From NCBI GenBank assembly GCA_023426005.1, contig JAFABO010000175.1, positions 1 through 46,479 of the forward strand: a DNA stretch of 46,479 bases. The letters are read 5' to 3'. Below the pieces are notes generated by a model, which saw nothing but the letters and a program-made list of their open reading frames with translations, did no database searches and was not told the DNA's origin. Made by a program: the position numbers and the translations under genes. Position 1 is the stretch's first letter, and every line of letters starts with the position of its first letter. Of this stretch, positions 22,650 through 32,298 are shown piece by piece. The DNA is from Bacillota bacterium. GTDB taxonomy: Bacteria > Bacillota > Clostridia > Acetivibrionales > DSM-1351.

Positions 22650-22825
22650 ATTAATACCTTCGCCATTTCCCGTTCTGAACAGCAAATATTTTACATAATA
22701 TAGTAAATTAATGTATTTGTCCTTGTTATAATTGGTTATCCGCTGTAATTTATTGAAATAAAAATAACCAATATCCTGCTTTGCATTTTTATACATTTCC
22801 AAAATAATATTTAACAGCAACAAAA

Positions 22826-22862
22826 AAACCTTTCTGACTCAATAAAAGTCCGAAAGGTTTTT
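22826..22862 (-). terminator. Terminator after the CtpA-type protease gene
   Basis: AACCTTTC (22859-22852, minus strand) pairs with GAAAGGTT (22834-22827), with an inner GAC/GTC pairing and a U-run after it. It separates the protease and SLH genes from the loaP operon. Confidence 0.85.
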
Positions 22863-22871
22863 TAATCTTTT

Positions 22872-24353
22872 TTACTTTATCAGCTCTGCCGCCTTTGAAT
22901 AAACAGGATCCTTGACTGCCTTCATCGCTGCAAGCCTGTCGTTCAAAAGCTTTTGAGTGCAATAATCCAATACGCCGTAACTGTAAACCTTGCTATCCTT
23001 CTGGAATTCCTTGATAGCTTCAACAGTCTTGCTGTCAAGAATCATATCCGGCTCATCCACATTATATTTCAAAAGCTTCAGGATATATTCCGCGGTATAT
23101 ACATCAAAATACTTCGATCCCAGGTTTGGCTTTACCGTTAAGGACAATGGCTCCATCTGGTTTACCGGTATGCTGCTCCCGGCCGGTTCCTGATTTGCCA
23201 CCTTCACATTTGGTTCTATACCCTTAAGGTCTATGCAATCCCCATTAGGTGTGTAATACAAACCGGTAGTCATTTTTCCCCAGCCTGCAAGCTGGGTATC
23301 ATCAAGCATATAGATGAAATTGCTCGCATCGGCCGATCTGGTTTCACTGTTCAGACTTGTAAATGCCTCAAGGCTTAAAATCGGGGTAAAGGTCTGTACT
23401 TTTGCCTTGCCGAAGGTCTTTGTCCCCACTACCACACCGGCTTTGGTATCCTTTACGGCGCCGGTCAGAATTTCCGAGGCGCTTGCAGTATACTCATTTA
23501 CCAGCACTGCCAGCTTATACCTGGGCTTTTTCAGCGTGGAATAGTATGTTATATCATTTATTCCCTCTTCTTTGTAATCCAGCGTTGTGATCAGCCCTTC
23601 GGGTACAAAGCGCTGTGCCACCTTCACCGCCTGATCCAGATATCCGCCGCCGTTATTTCTCAAATCCAGCACGACCCTGGCAATATTTTTGCCGTCAAAA
23701 TATTTAAGTGCCTGATCCACTCCGTCATATGTATTTTCACCAAAAAAATCAATTTGTATATATCCTACAGTCCCTCTTATTTCATAATGTACAGAGGGAA
23801 TATCTATTTTGGCCCTTGTCACCTCTACTCTTACAAGGTCTTTAGAACCCTGGCGTATCAGCCCCAGCTTTACCTTAGTGCCCGGAATACCTTTAATCTT
23901 ATCCAGCACATCTTCAGGGGGCTGTCCTGACGCAGCTTCCCCGTCAACCTCTGCAATCCGGTCTCCAGTGAGTATTCCTGCTTTCCAGGCCGGCGTATCC
24001 CTGAAGACTTTAATTACCGTTACATACTCATCCTTTTCCAGGTGGGAAGTCTGAATCCCTATACCTTCTACCGAGCCCGAAAGACTTGAAACAAACGTAT
24101 CGAATTCCTGCTGAGTCATAAATTCCGAATAATCATCCAGGGTATCAAATATACCTTTCAGGGTAGTAGCCTTTTCCATAGCTTCTTCCGGAATTTGACC
24201 GTTGTACTTTTGCCGGATAAGCTCCCTGACACTCTCCAGGTATTCAGTTTGATCGTTTACCTGTGTTCCGGCGGCAAAAGTGCCGGTTGTAAAAGCAGTA
24301 AATATAATAACCAGCGTCAATACAGCCGCTGTAAACCTTCTTGACTTATTCAT
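22872..24353 (-). CDS. S41-family C-terminal processing protease with peptidoglycan-binding domain
   Basis: 493 residues from the ATG at 24353; the ATG at 24359 is 3 bases from AGAGGA and less well placed. A signal/anchor segment (residues 5-25) is followed by a PDZ domain (SVEGIGIQ, ILTGDRIAEVDGEAA), then the protease core with NEYTASASEIL (catalytic Ser) and GTKTFGKAKVQ (Lys). The C-terminal ~70 residues resemble a PG_binding_1 domain (AIKEFQKDSKVYSYGVLDYCT). It would act in the cell wall on exported proteins. It follows two SLH-protein genes in the same direction, so surface-layer processing is possible. Confidence 0.92.
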   Translation of the reverse strand: MNKSRRFTAAVLTLVIIFTAFTTGTFAAGTQVNDQTEYLESVRELIRQKYNGQIPEEAMEKATTLKGIFDTLDDYSEFMTQQEFDTFVSSLSGSVEGIGIQTSHLEKDEYVTVIKVFRDTPAWKAGILTGDRIAEVDGEAASGQPPEDVLDKIKGIPGTKVKLGLIRQGSKDLVRVEVTRAKIDIPSVHYEIRGTVGYIQIDFFGENTYDGVDQALKYFDGKNIARVVLDLRNNGGGYLDQAVKVAQRFVPEGLITTLDYKEEGINDITYYSTLKKPRYKLAVLVNEYTASASEILTGAVKDTKAGVVVGTKTFGKAKVQTFTPILSLEAFTSLNSETRSADASNFIYMLDDTQLAGWGKMTTGLYYTPNGDCIDLKGIEPNVKVANQEPAGSSIPVNQMEPLSLTVKPNLGSKYFDVYTAEYILKLLKYNVDEPDMILDSKTVEAIKEFQKDSKVYSYGVLDYCTQKLLNDRLAAMKAVKDPVYSKAAELIK

Positions 24354-24411
24354 TAGCATCGGTCCTCTTCCATGTTGTAATTTGTTGCTTGATACTGATA
24401 AATGCTGCCGG

Positions 24412-26028
24412 TTAATAGCTTATCAGTTTTTCCACATACTCTTTTCTCAGATCCTTGCCCATATAGTCGATATATGTTCTCATCATATCTGCGAACCCGG
24501 CTTTGGTTATTTTGTTATCGGGGTATATATAGCCCTTTGTATCCCCTGAGATCAAGCCCAGTCTCTCTGCCACATACATGGGGCCTCTGGCATAAGAGGG
24601 TATCTTGTCGTTATCCCTGAAGCCAGTAACCGGTACGGGATTTGGTGCCAGGCCGTTGAGCCCCAGGGCATTTACCATGATTGCCACAGCTTCGGCAACG
24701 GTAATAAGCTCGTCCGGCCTGAATTTACTTTTTCCGTTGCCCGAGATAATAGCTCTTTTTGTTGCATCCTCAATACTTGTAAAATAAGGATTGCTGACTG
24801 CAACATCTGCAAAAGGCGGGACTATTTCCACATTCCTGGAAGTCCTGGTTGTAGTTTTCTTGGGCTTGAAGGCAGGATCCAGAGGAACTGCCGGCGCCAC
24901 CTTTAAGAAAGCATCAACAAACTCAGCCCTGCTGATATATTCCTGCGGGTCAAAGGCCGCCGGATTTTTAAAGGCTTCCAGCCCGAACAGCAAAGCGATA
25001 TTTTCCTCCGAAGCATGGCCTCTTATCTGGTTCAGTCCGGGGGAAACCATTCTTGTGGAGGTCGGAAAGCTTTCAAGCTTGAGACTGGCAGTGTGATTTA
25101 CAACCTTGATCGTCGGATTTCTTTTGCTGTCCAGCTCGCTGAGATCAGCAGTAAACTTTAATATGTTTTCATTCGCCTGTGTCTGGACATATCCGCCTGC
25201 GATGCTTGACTGCTCGGGGAGGTTTTCATAGTATTCCAGCTCTTTTTTTGTAGTAGTTGAAACCTCCATTGATATATCACCGACCTGAACAGGAGCTTTT
25301 CCGGCTCTCTGCTGTTCTATGGTCTGTTTGATTATCTGAGTTTCGGCCGAACTCCAGTATTGGTCATAACCGGTGTAGCCGGTGGTGGAGTTGACAACAA
25401 CATAATCGGAGCCGGTGGTTCCCATTCTGTACCGTTTTTTGCTCATTATTTCACCTGAATAGTAATTTACCGCAGGTTTTGTATCGTTGAGAATCGACTT
25501 TGTAAGCTCGTAATCATCTTTTGAACCGATTGTATAAACCGCATTTCCCAGCTTTATATTCTCTTTGGCCACTGTCAGTTGGGTGGATTCCACTTTCTGG
25601 CCGTTGTCCTTCGGCGTTATTATGGTGACAAAGGTCAGAGTTCTGGATAAAGTATTCTGGGTTCCATTATTTCTAAGTGAATAAACATATGTACTGGTCA
25701 AAGTCTGCGTTTTAGTCTTTGTGTCCTCCTTAAGCTTTTTGGACAGGGTCAGCGTACCGCTCATAATTACAGGTACTCCTGAGAGAAAGCAGGGCTCCTG
25801 ATACTGAAATTCGTACTTGCTGGTAGAGGACAGATTGGTCATACTGGGAGTTTCCCCCGAGGATATACCGCCTTCATACCCGCTGTCCCCCTGCCTGGCG
25901 TAGATATTGACCGGGCTCAGCGACAATAGAATGGCCGCTGACAGTATCACACTTACTACGGTCCGCCTTCCGGCTTTCCCCTGTCTTTTATATTTTTCAG
26001 TTTCCGATCTCCCAAATAATTTATGCAA
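24412..26028 (-). CDS. SLH-domain surface protein (C-terminal SLH repeats)
   Basis: 538 residues. A signal segment lies near residues 22-44. The middle (residues ~50-340) is beta-rich and unrecognised. The C-terminal ~190 residues hold SLH repeats: SRAEFVDAFLKVAP, then IISGNGKSKFRPDELITVAE, then ERLGLISGDTKGYIYPDNKI. SLH domains bind secondary cell-wall polymer, commonly a pyruvylated one. The start is a TTG at 26028 with GGAGG 9 bases upstream. It lies 27 bases after the 1005-residue SLH protein gene and is probably co-transcribed with it. Confidence 0.88.
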   Translation of the reverse strand: MHKLFGRSETEKYKRQGKAGRRTVVSVILSAAILLSLSPVNIYARQGDSGYEGGISSGETPSMTNLSSTSKYEFQYQEPCFLSGVPVIMSGTLTLSKKLKEDTKTKTQTLTSTYVYSLRNNGTQNTLSRTLTFVTIITPKDNGQKVESTQLTVAKENIKLGNAVYTIGSKDDYELTKSILNDTKPAVNYYSGEIMSKKRYRMGTTGSDYVVVNSTTGYTGYDQYWSSAETQIIKQTIEQQRAGKAPVQVGDISMEVSTTTKKELEYYENLPEQSSIAGGYVQTQANENILKFTADLSELDSKRNPTIKVVNHTASLKLESFPTSTRMVSPGLNQIRGHASEENIALLFGLEAFKNPAAFDPQEYISRAEFVDAFLKVAPAVPLDPAFKPKKTTTRTSRNVEIVPPFADVAVSNPYFTSIEDATKRAIISGNGKSKFRPDELITVAEAVAIMVNALGLNGLAPNPVPVTGFRDNDKIPSYARGPMYVAERLGLISGDTKGYIYPDNKITKAGFADMMRTYIDYMGKDLRKEYVEKLISY

Positions 26029-26055
26029 AATGCCTGACCTCCACCTGATTATTGT

Positions 26056-29000
26056 CTATTCTTCAACTATTACGATATATGCATCACCGGTAACAGCAGT
26101 ATCTTTCTTCAACACTCTTACCTTATCACCCTTCTTAAGCTCCGAAGGCTGAATTCTTGTATTATTCTTTATTATAAATGAATTAGCCAGCAAATTGAAC
26201 TTGCTGTCGGCCATATTCACATAAAGCTTTGTAGAAGTATTATAGTACTTAACGTTTCTGAGCTCTATTGCCGTCGGCTGGGTCAGAGGCCTTCCTTCCT
26301 CATCATAGGTGGCTCCCGAAGCGGTTATAACAGTACCGGTGATATTTACATTCCCATATGGGGCGGTACTTATTTCAACAGCGTTGGTTCCGTCACTGAG
26401 TACATAAACAGTTCTGTTCTTAAAGGTCGTGGTGCCGTTGTAGCTGTTAAAGTCGCCCTGGCCCACAATACCGTCGGTATCTGTGATCCTTGTATTGGAG
26501 TTCAATGTAAAGGTTACCGGGGTGTTGGCAAAATCCCAGTTTAAGCCGTTAAGCTTTGAGTAGGACTGCAGCGTCACGCTCTTGTATTCATCTATACCGG
26601 AGATTCTTCCTCTGAAGAGCTGCAAGGTATCTGTTCCCGCTCTCTTCTCTACCGCTACCACTCCCGCCACAAGAGTTCCGCTGTCGGCGTCCCTGTTTGC
26701 GACAACATAGGTATAATCATCGGCAGTGACACTGCTTCCCTGTACAAGTCTTCCATCCTTGACCACAATAGTGCCGTTGTCGTATGAAATACTTGTCTGG
26801 GCCTGCTGCAATGTAAACTTGTTGGCACCAGCAGTATATACCCTGTCATTATATGGAACCTCAAGGTCGCTTGTAAAGTTTGCCATTACAACATTTTCAC
26901 TGTTTCCGTAATCGCTCTCGCTTACAAGGTATACCACCGATCCGTTCAAGTATTTGTTTAAATTCTTCACAGGCTGGGCGTTACCGCCAAAATACGCGGT
27001 GAAATCTTCACCAAGCTTAAAAGTCTTCATGGGTTCTGCTTCATCCTTGACCCAGGTACCTTTTCGGAATACCCAGGGATCGCTCAGGACAATCTGGTTT
27101 GAAAGGTTGTTGTAGCTTTTAAAATTACCCTTGTATATATTTGCAACAAGCTTGTCTCCGCTTTCAATAATTATCTCTTTCAGCCTTGTCAGATTGGGCG
27201 CCTCGTTTATGAGCAGCTTTACCCGGTCGCCGTCTTTCAGCTGGGTCAGCTTGGACAGCTTTCCGCTTTTGATGACATTGACTCCGTCGGTGTTGTACTG
27301 CAGCACACCTCTATCGGTTTCAACGGTAATTGAATTGATCTTCCTGGAAATGACCTTTCCGTACCTTACCGAATAATTGTCAACACTGCTTATTGAAGAA
27401 ACAGCTCCGGTATCATCTATTCTCACAAATACCGTGTCTCCCGGTTCAATATCCTCCAGGTCGGCCGGCTGGTGGTTTTTATACACCTCAACGCTGTTGG
27501 GATCGTCATAGTTGAAAATCCTCAGCGTTGAGAGCTCCAACGGGCCTGAACCGTCCGCTTTATACATGGACAGATAGCCCAGCTGGGGATTGTTCTCCTC
27601 AACAATGCCCGAGGTCAGGCCGGCCTCACGTGCCTTCTTGACGGTGACCGGGGCTATTTCCTTTACCACATTCTGCTGGATACCAATTACAACTACCATT
27701 TCAGGTTTTATAGATGCCATATCCACAGGAGCTTTTGTTATTGCATTTAAAATGTCATTGGAATAAGATTGGTTTTCATACACTATATTTCCATTTACAG
27801 TTTTCCTGACAGGATTTGAAACAGCCTGGTCAGGGTACTTGATAGTCTGTGTAAGCGGAGTGTAGTTTATGGTCCTGCCGGCAGTGCCGACGCTGTTGAC
27901 AATAGCCGCCACATAACTCATTTCACCGCTGTTTGACAGCACTCTGGCGTACCTGATGACCCTGTCTTCCGTTCCGACTATATATTCCAGGCGGTCACCC
28001 TTTTTCAAGCTCAGGGAATTTGTAATGGTTCCCTCCCTGAAGACCGGAATTTCAGTCTTGAGTGAGGCCTGGACCTTTCCTGTCTGCTCATTTGACGTGG
28101 TGGTCGGAGACTGATACCGTGTCTCAGTTATCAATTCATCCAATAAGCCGTCGGAATTTCTCACAATAAATGAAGTGTAGTCTATTTTATAGCCCTTCGA
28201 GGTATCATTGGTTTTCTGAATATCCTCTATGGTGGCTGTTCTCTTTTCCATATTCTTCAGAGGCAGTATGATATTTTCAGCGTTCTTAAGAACCCTGGCT
28301 GCCTCCTCCCTGGTCACGGCTTTGGTGGGATTGAATTTTCCGCTTCCGTCACCGCTCATTATATTGTTTTGTAAAATAGCTTCTATGTAAGGTACGTTTT
28401 CGGCAACAGTACTCTTCCAGTCTGTAAAGTTATTGAACAGTGCCTGTGCTTCATAGGCAGGCGGCAGCATCAGTGCTTTTGCAAGCCAGGTGGCAAATTC
28501 CTGTCTTTGTGCTGCCGCACCTCTTCTGAAATCGCCTGCCGCCAGGGTGCTCTGGTCTGCATTCAGGGCATTTGCCAGATCCTGCGGAGTTATCAGGCCT
28601 TCATTGGCTGCCAGCTGAAGACTTCCGTCATACAGCACGGCCTGGAGATTTGTTTTTTTCTGTCCTGCAGGTCTGGCCGCATTCAGGGCTTGTCCCAGAG
28701 CAGTGATATCCTGCACCCGGTTGGCTGCCATATATGCAAGGTATAAAGCCATTTCCCTGGATACAGTTCCACCGGGATTGAACTGCGTGCTTCCAAAACC
28801 CTTTAACAGATCCAGTGCGCCGTTCTGGTAGACCGCATCCTTCAAATCATACGCAGCTTTACTCATGTCGGTATATTTAAGATTATTTATCACAGCCTGT
28901 CCGTTTTGAGCGGCTGAATAAGAATTTACCGTGGGTTCATTGCCAATAGCTGCATATACATAACCTGACTGGATCAAGACTGCAGCGCTGACGGTTAAGG

Positions 29001-29073
29001 CTAAAAGTTTACTGATTGATCCTGAAATGGACCGGGGTTTCCTTTTGTATCTCAGTGATTGAAAAAGATTCAT
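26056..29073 (-). CDS. Large SLH-domain surface protein (N-terminal SLH repeats)
   Basis: 1005 residues. A basic N-terminus and signal segment (residues ~20-42) are followed by SLH repeats (residues ~55-270), including QFNPGGTVSREMALYLAYM and SGKFNPTKAVTREEAARVL. The remaining ~730 residues are beta-rich, with repeated small barrel-like units (GDRVKLLI, GDTVFVRID, KGDKVRVLK) that resemble exported clostridial surface proteins of unknown function. It would be wall-anchored outside the cell. AGAGGT precedes the ATG, and a TATAAT lies ~50 bases upstream on the minus strand. It is first in the SLH-SLH-protease group. Confidence 0.87.
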   Translation of the reverse strand: MNLFQSLRYKRKPRSISGSISKLLALTVSAAVLIQSGYVYAAIGNEPTVNSYSAAQNGQAVINNLKYTDMSKAAYDLKDAVYQNGALDLLKGFGSTQFNPGGTVSREMALYLAYMAANRVQDITALGQALNAARPAGQKKTNLQAVLYDGSLQLAANEGLITPQDLANALNADQSTLAAGDFRRGAAAQRQEFATWLAKALMLPPAYEAQALFNNFTDWKSTVAENVPYIEAILQNNIMSGDGSGKFNPTKAVTREEAARVLKNAENIILPLKNMEKRTATIEDIQKTNDTSKGYKIDYTSFIVRNSDGLLDELITETRYQSPTTTSNEQTGKVQASLKTEIPVFREGTITNSLSLKKGDRLEYIVGTEDRVIRYARVLSNSGEMSYVAAIVNSVGTAGRTINYTPLTQTIKYPDQAVSNPVRKTVNGNIVYENQSYSNDILNAITKAPVDMASIKPEMVVVIGIQQNVVKEIAPVTVKKAREAGLTSGIVEENNPQLGYLSMYKADGSGPLELSTLRIFNYDDPNSVEVYKNHQPADLEDIEPGDTVFVRIDDTGAVSSISSVDNYSVRYGKVISRKINSITVETDRGVLQYNTDGVNVIKSGKLSKLTQLKDGDRVKLLINEAPNLTRLKEIIIESGDKLVANIYKGNFKSYNNLSNQIVLSDPWVFRKGTWVKDEAEPMKTFKLGEDFTAYFGGNAQPVKNLNKYLNGSVVYLVSESDYGNSENVVMANFTSDLEVPYNDRVYTAGANKFTLQQAQTSISYDNGTIVVKDGRLVQGSSVTADDYTYVVANRDADSGTLVAGVVAVEKRAGTDTLQLFRGRISGIDEYKSVTLQSYSKLNGLNWDFANTPVTFTLNSNTRITDTDGIVGQGDFNSYNGTTTFKNRTVYVLSDGTNAVEISTAPYGNVNITGTVITASGATYDEEGRPLTQPTAIELRNVKYYNTSTKLYVNMADSKFNLLANSFIIKNNTRIQPSELKKGDKVRVLKKDTAVTGDAYIVIVEE

Positions 29074-29210
29074 TTATTTGACCTCTGTGTTAATCAAATT
29101 TTATGTATATGCTTATTATATCGGTTTTTTTTGGATATTTATTATTAAAGTTTCATTACAATATTATGGATTTTTCAAAGAGTCCCATATAAGACAAGAC
29201 TAAAGCCCTA

Positions 29211-29237
29211 TAAAAATTCCGGATTTCAGGACGATAA
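29211..29237 (+). promoter_or_regulatory. Sigma-D (sigma-28) promoter of the chemoreceptor gene
   Basis: TAAA (29211-29214), 15-base spacer, GACGATAA (29230-29237) matches the motility sigma consensus TAAA-N15-GCCGATAA at all but one position. It lies 85 bases before the chemoreceptor start. Confidence 0.75.
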
Positions 29238-29322
29238 ATTTATATCGACAAAACCTTATCTTAATAGCTGTAAAGAACCCCTCTGAATCAGGAAAGGCAT
29301 ATCAATATTAGGAGATGATTTT

Positions 29323-31017
29323 ATGAAAATAAAAGCAAAATTGATTCTATCTTTTACAGGTATCTTACTGCTTTTCGCCCTTACAGTTTTTTTCCTTGTT
29401 TATTTCAAGGTGTCAGGAGTAATTACCGGAAACTACCAGGACAACATCGAAAAAAACGCCAATTTGTCCCTTGCTTTTTTTAATGAAAGATTTAGCGGGG
29501 ACTGGAATATTAAAGATGGAATATTCTATAAAGGAAATGAAAAAATTAATGACTCTACGGAGTTTGTTGATACCATCCAGAAGGAGAGCGGATATCTGGC
29601 AACCATATTTATGAACGATACAAGAGTGGCAACAAACGTACCTTTGGACAACGGTTCAAGGGCAACAGGGACAAAAGCCTCCGAAGAAGTGGTCAATACC
29701 GTCTTAAAGGAAGGAAAGGATTTTCACGGTACCGCCCTGGTTGCAAACCGGAAGGTATTTACATATTACACTCCTCTTAAGGACTCCAGCGGAAAAATAA
29801 TAGGTATGTGGTTTGTGGGAGTTGAAAAAACTGTTGTAGACAACCAGATATTTAATATTGTGGGAACAATAGCAATTATCATAGTCCTTGCTCTCCTCAT
29901 TGGTTCAGCTCTGGCATTTAATATAGGCCATGTGCTGAGTAAGTCAATACGGAAAATAAATGTTCAGCTGAATAAGTTTTCAGAGGGGGATTTCAGTTAC
30001 AGGCTTGATGACAGCAGCTTGAAATTAAAGGGTGAGCTCGGTGAAATATCCAGGGCTGCCAACCAGATGCAGCAATCGGTACATGGAATAATTAAATCGG
30101 TTATGGACGAATCGTCTAAAATCAATGATGCCATGCTCCATACTGTAAGCAGGATCTCAGATCTGAATGGGAATATTGAGGAGGTCTCAGCCACAACAGA
30201 ACAGCTTTCAGCCGGCATGCAGCAGACTGCGGCAACAATGGAGGAAATGAACGCCACCTCCCACGAAATAGAGTCGGCGGTGGAGAATATAGCTAAAAAA
30301 GCCCAGGAGACCTCTTTTGCGGCCCGGGAAATCAACTCCAGAGCACTTGAGTTGAAGACAGGGGCCAAAGAATCAAAGGATTATGCATATGATATATATA
30401 AATCAACCAACACCGAGCTTACCAATGCTATAGAGCAGAGTAAATCAATTGAGCAGATCCGCAGGCTGTCGGATTCCATCATGCAGATCACCAGCCAGAC
30501 CAATCTGCTGGCCCTAAATGCTGCCATTGAAGCCTCCAGAGCAGGCGGAGCAGGCCGTGGCTTCGCTGTGGTAGCAGATGAAATAAGGAAACTGGCCGAG
30601 GATTCCAAAAAAGCTGTCGCTGAAATACAGGGTGTCACCAATAGTGTACTGGGTGCCGTAGAAAATCTGGTCAACAGCTCCAAAAATATCTTATCCTTTA
30701 TTGAAAATACCGTCATCACAGATTATAACAGCCAGGTGGAAACCAGTGAACAATACAGCAGGGATGCGGCGCATATTGACGAATTGGTGCTGGACTTCAG
30801 CTCAACCTCGGAAGAACTTCTAGGCTCCATAAACAATATGATAAAAGCCATAAACGAAATCACCGTCTCCACAGGGGAAGCGGCTGAGGGCACAACGAAT
30901 ATAGCTGTCAAAGCCTCCGGAATCCTTGAAAAGGGAAATGAAGTTGTTCAGATATCCCGGGATTCAAAAGCCGCATCCGATAATCTGAAAGTGTATGTTT
31001 CAAAATTCAGAACTTAG
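29323..31017 (+). CDS. Methyl-accepting chemotaxis protein with single Cache domain
   Basis: 564 residues. Membrane segments near residues 8-30 and 185-207 flank a Cache sensor domain (STEFVDTIQKESGYLATIF, GKIIGMWFVGVEK). A HAMP domain follows (residues ~210-262), then the signalling coiled coil with the hairpin tip LNAAIEASRAGGAGRGFAVV and ADEIRKLAEDSKKA. It senses an unknown small molecule outside the cell and signals through CheA/CheW. AGGAGATG precedes the ATG, and a sigma-D promoter lies upstream. A 54-bp copy of its region 30197-30250 is found at 40514-40567. Confidence 0.95.
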   Translation: MKIKAKLILSFTGILLLFALTVFFLVYFKVSGVITGNYQDNIEKNANLSLAFFNERFSGDWNIKDGIFYKGNEKINDSTEFVDTIQKESGYLATIFMNDTRVATNVPLDNGSRATGTKASEEVVNTVLKEGKDFHGTALVANRKVFTYYTPLKDSSGKIIGMWFVGVEKTVVDNQIFNIVGTIAIIIVLALLIGSALAFNIGHVLSKSIRKINVQLNKFSEGDFSYRLDDSSLKLKGELGEISRAANQMQQSVHGIIKSVMDESSKINDAMLHTVSRISDLNGNIEEVSATTEQLSAGMQQTAATMEEMNATSHEIESAVENIAKKAQETSFAAREINSRALELKTGAKESKDYAYDIYKSTNTELTNAIEQSKSIEQIRRLSDSIMQITSQTNLLALNAAIEASRAGGAGRGFAVVADEIRKLAEDSKKAVAEIQGVTNSVLGAVENLVNSSKNILSFIENTVITDYNSQVETSEQYSRDAAHIDELVLDFSSTSEELLGSINNMIKAINEITVSTGEAAEGTTNIAVKASGILEKGNEVVQISRDSKAASDNLKVYVSKFRT

Positions 31018-31060
31018 GAACAATTGAAATAGATGTGAAAAGCATTGCAGCAGTGTTCCA

Positions 31061-31184
31061 ATAAAACTTCAATAAATGGATTGCCCCCAAAGTACATGCT
31101 GAAATTAATACGGCTCATCACAAGTGTTTTAGCTGCAATTTCGGGCATGTATTTTAATTGAGCACCATTTATTGAAGTTGTTTA
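31061..31184. repeat. Long imperfect hairpin element between convergent genes
   Basis: Three nested paired segments: 31065-31079 with 31165-31179 (15 bp perfect, extendable to 19 bp at 31061 and 31184 with one bulge), 31093-31099 with 31145-31151 (7 bp), and 31101-31106 with 31137-31142 (6 bp). No U-run follows on either strand. It could be a structured RNA, a convergent-gene barrier, or a small non-autonomous transposon relic. The gap 31018-31229 holds nothing else I recognise. Confidence 0.75.
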
Positions 31185-31229
31185 TATCATCCAGCTTGAC
31201 GGTATCGTTATAAGATTCTTCTATTCCCA

Positions 31230-32273
31230 TCATATTGGAAGTTTTAAAATCTTTTCAATGTCCTCTGATCCTTCAATTATATTTACCTTAATTTCAAACT
31301 CCTTTATTTCTCCCGGGTTAATATATTCAAGACTCCGGTCTGCCTTGGCCTTATCCCGTCCAAGAACATGGCAGTTGCCGGGCTCCAGCCCTAAAGCATA
31401 CTGGCCCTCGCACATGGATTTCCATTGTGTGAAGTGAGGCAGCTGTGATTTATTGTAGGTTACAGCGACCATCAACTCTAGCTTCTCATTTGCAATTCCC
31501 ACTGTTACATTGCCCTCCGGATCCGCAATCATGTCATGGAAAAAAACCTGTTCCTGATATTTGCTGATAGGCGGAGATATTTCAAAACATTGGGACAGCC
31601 CTTTTTGAGCTTCGGCATCTCTCGGTGTCACTTTTTTTGATGGAAGGAGGAGCCGGCCATCTGCGTTCAGCAGCGGAAATCCAAAATTTATATGATACAG
31701 AAGCATAAGCGGTGTAATGTCAAATCCGCGGTTTTCAACCCTATCTCTTATCTTAAAGCCTGTTCCGTCCGAATCGCAGCTTATCTCCCTTGTGAGAACG
31801 AGATTTTCTCCAAACATCCTGGCTTCCTTGACCTTCCCTGATACACAGATTTCTTCGCCCTGCTCCATGGGTCTCACCACAGGACTTACTTCATAAGCCG
31901 GAGTATTTGAAATTACGCCGTGCAGTCCCAGTTTTTCCCCGTCATCCATGCAAGCCGCACCCATATATGTGAGCCCGCATGTGGTAAGAAATCCTACATT
32001 AAAGTTTTTGAGGAATCCTTTAGCCCCGTCCTCGCAAAAATATCCGGAACCCGTCAATCCCGTGGAAGACATAAAGCTAAGATTTGTTCCTCTGTAATTC
32101 AAACTTGCTATATCCATCCCCCTGTCAGGCAACACAGTAAAGGATAAGCCTTTAGAGGTATAAGCATCAATGGCCCTCATACCGCCGGCTTTTGAACCGA
32201 TAATACGGTAATCTTTTATGCCAAAAATTTGTGACGGATCTCCCACATACCGCAGTAAATCTCTTCCCTTCAT
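31230..32273 (-). CDS. DUF4432 aldose-1-epimerase-like protein
   Basis: 347 residues from the ATG at 32273, with GGAGG 4 bases upstream; a longer reading from 32399 overlaps the upstream gene by 100 bases and is rejected. The beta-sandwich epimerase-like fold is suggested by VLPDRGMDIASLNYRG, GFLTTCGLTYMG, LLYHINFGFPLL and LGLEPGNCHVLG. DUF4432 proteins are related to galactose mutarotase, but substrates are mostly unknown. It is the last gene of the mannoside operon, 25 bases after the isomerase gene. Interconversion of sugar anomers or of a lyxose/mannose-type product is a reasonable guess. Confidence 0.85.
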   Translation of the reverse strand: MKGRDLLRYVGDPSQIFGIKDYRIIGSKAGGMRAIDAYTSKGLSFTVLPDRGMDIASLNYRGTNLSFMSSTGLTGSGYFCEDGAKGFLKNFNVGFLTTCGLTYMGAACMDDGEKLGLHGVISNTPAYEVSPVVRPMEQGEEICVSGKVKEARMFGENLVLTREISCDSDGTGFKIRDRVENRGFDITPLMLLYHINFGFPLLNADGRLLLPSKKVTPRDAEAQKGLSQCFEISPPISKYQEQVFFHDMIADPEGNVTVGIANEKLELMVAVTYNKSQLPHFTQWKSMCEGQYALGLEPGNCHVLGRDKAKADRSLEYINPGEIKEFEIKVNIIEGSEDIEKILKLPI

Positions 32274-32298
32274 AAGGCCTCCGTTAGCATTGGTCAAT

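Noticed and set aside
22596..22823. 75-codon reading frame upstream of loaP
   Set aside because: No ribosome site, an AT-rich composition, and overlap with the likely loaP promoter. It looks like a chance frame, though a remnant gene is possible.
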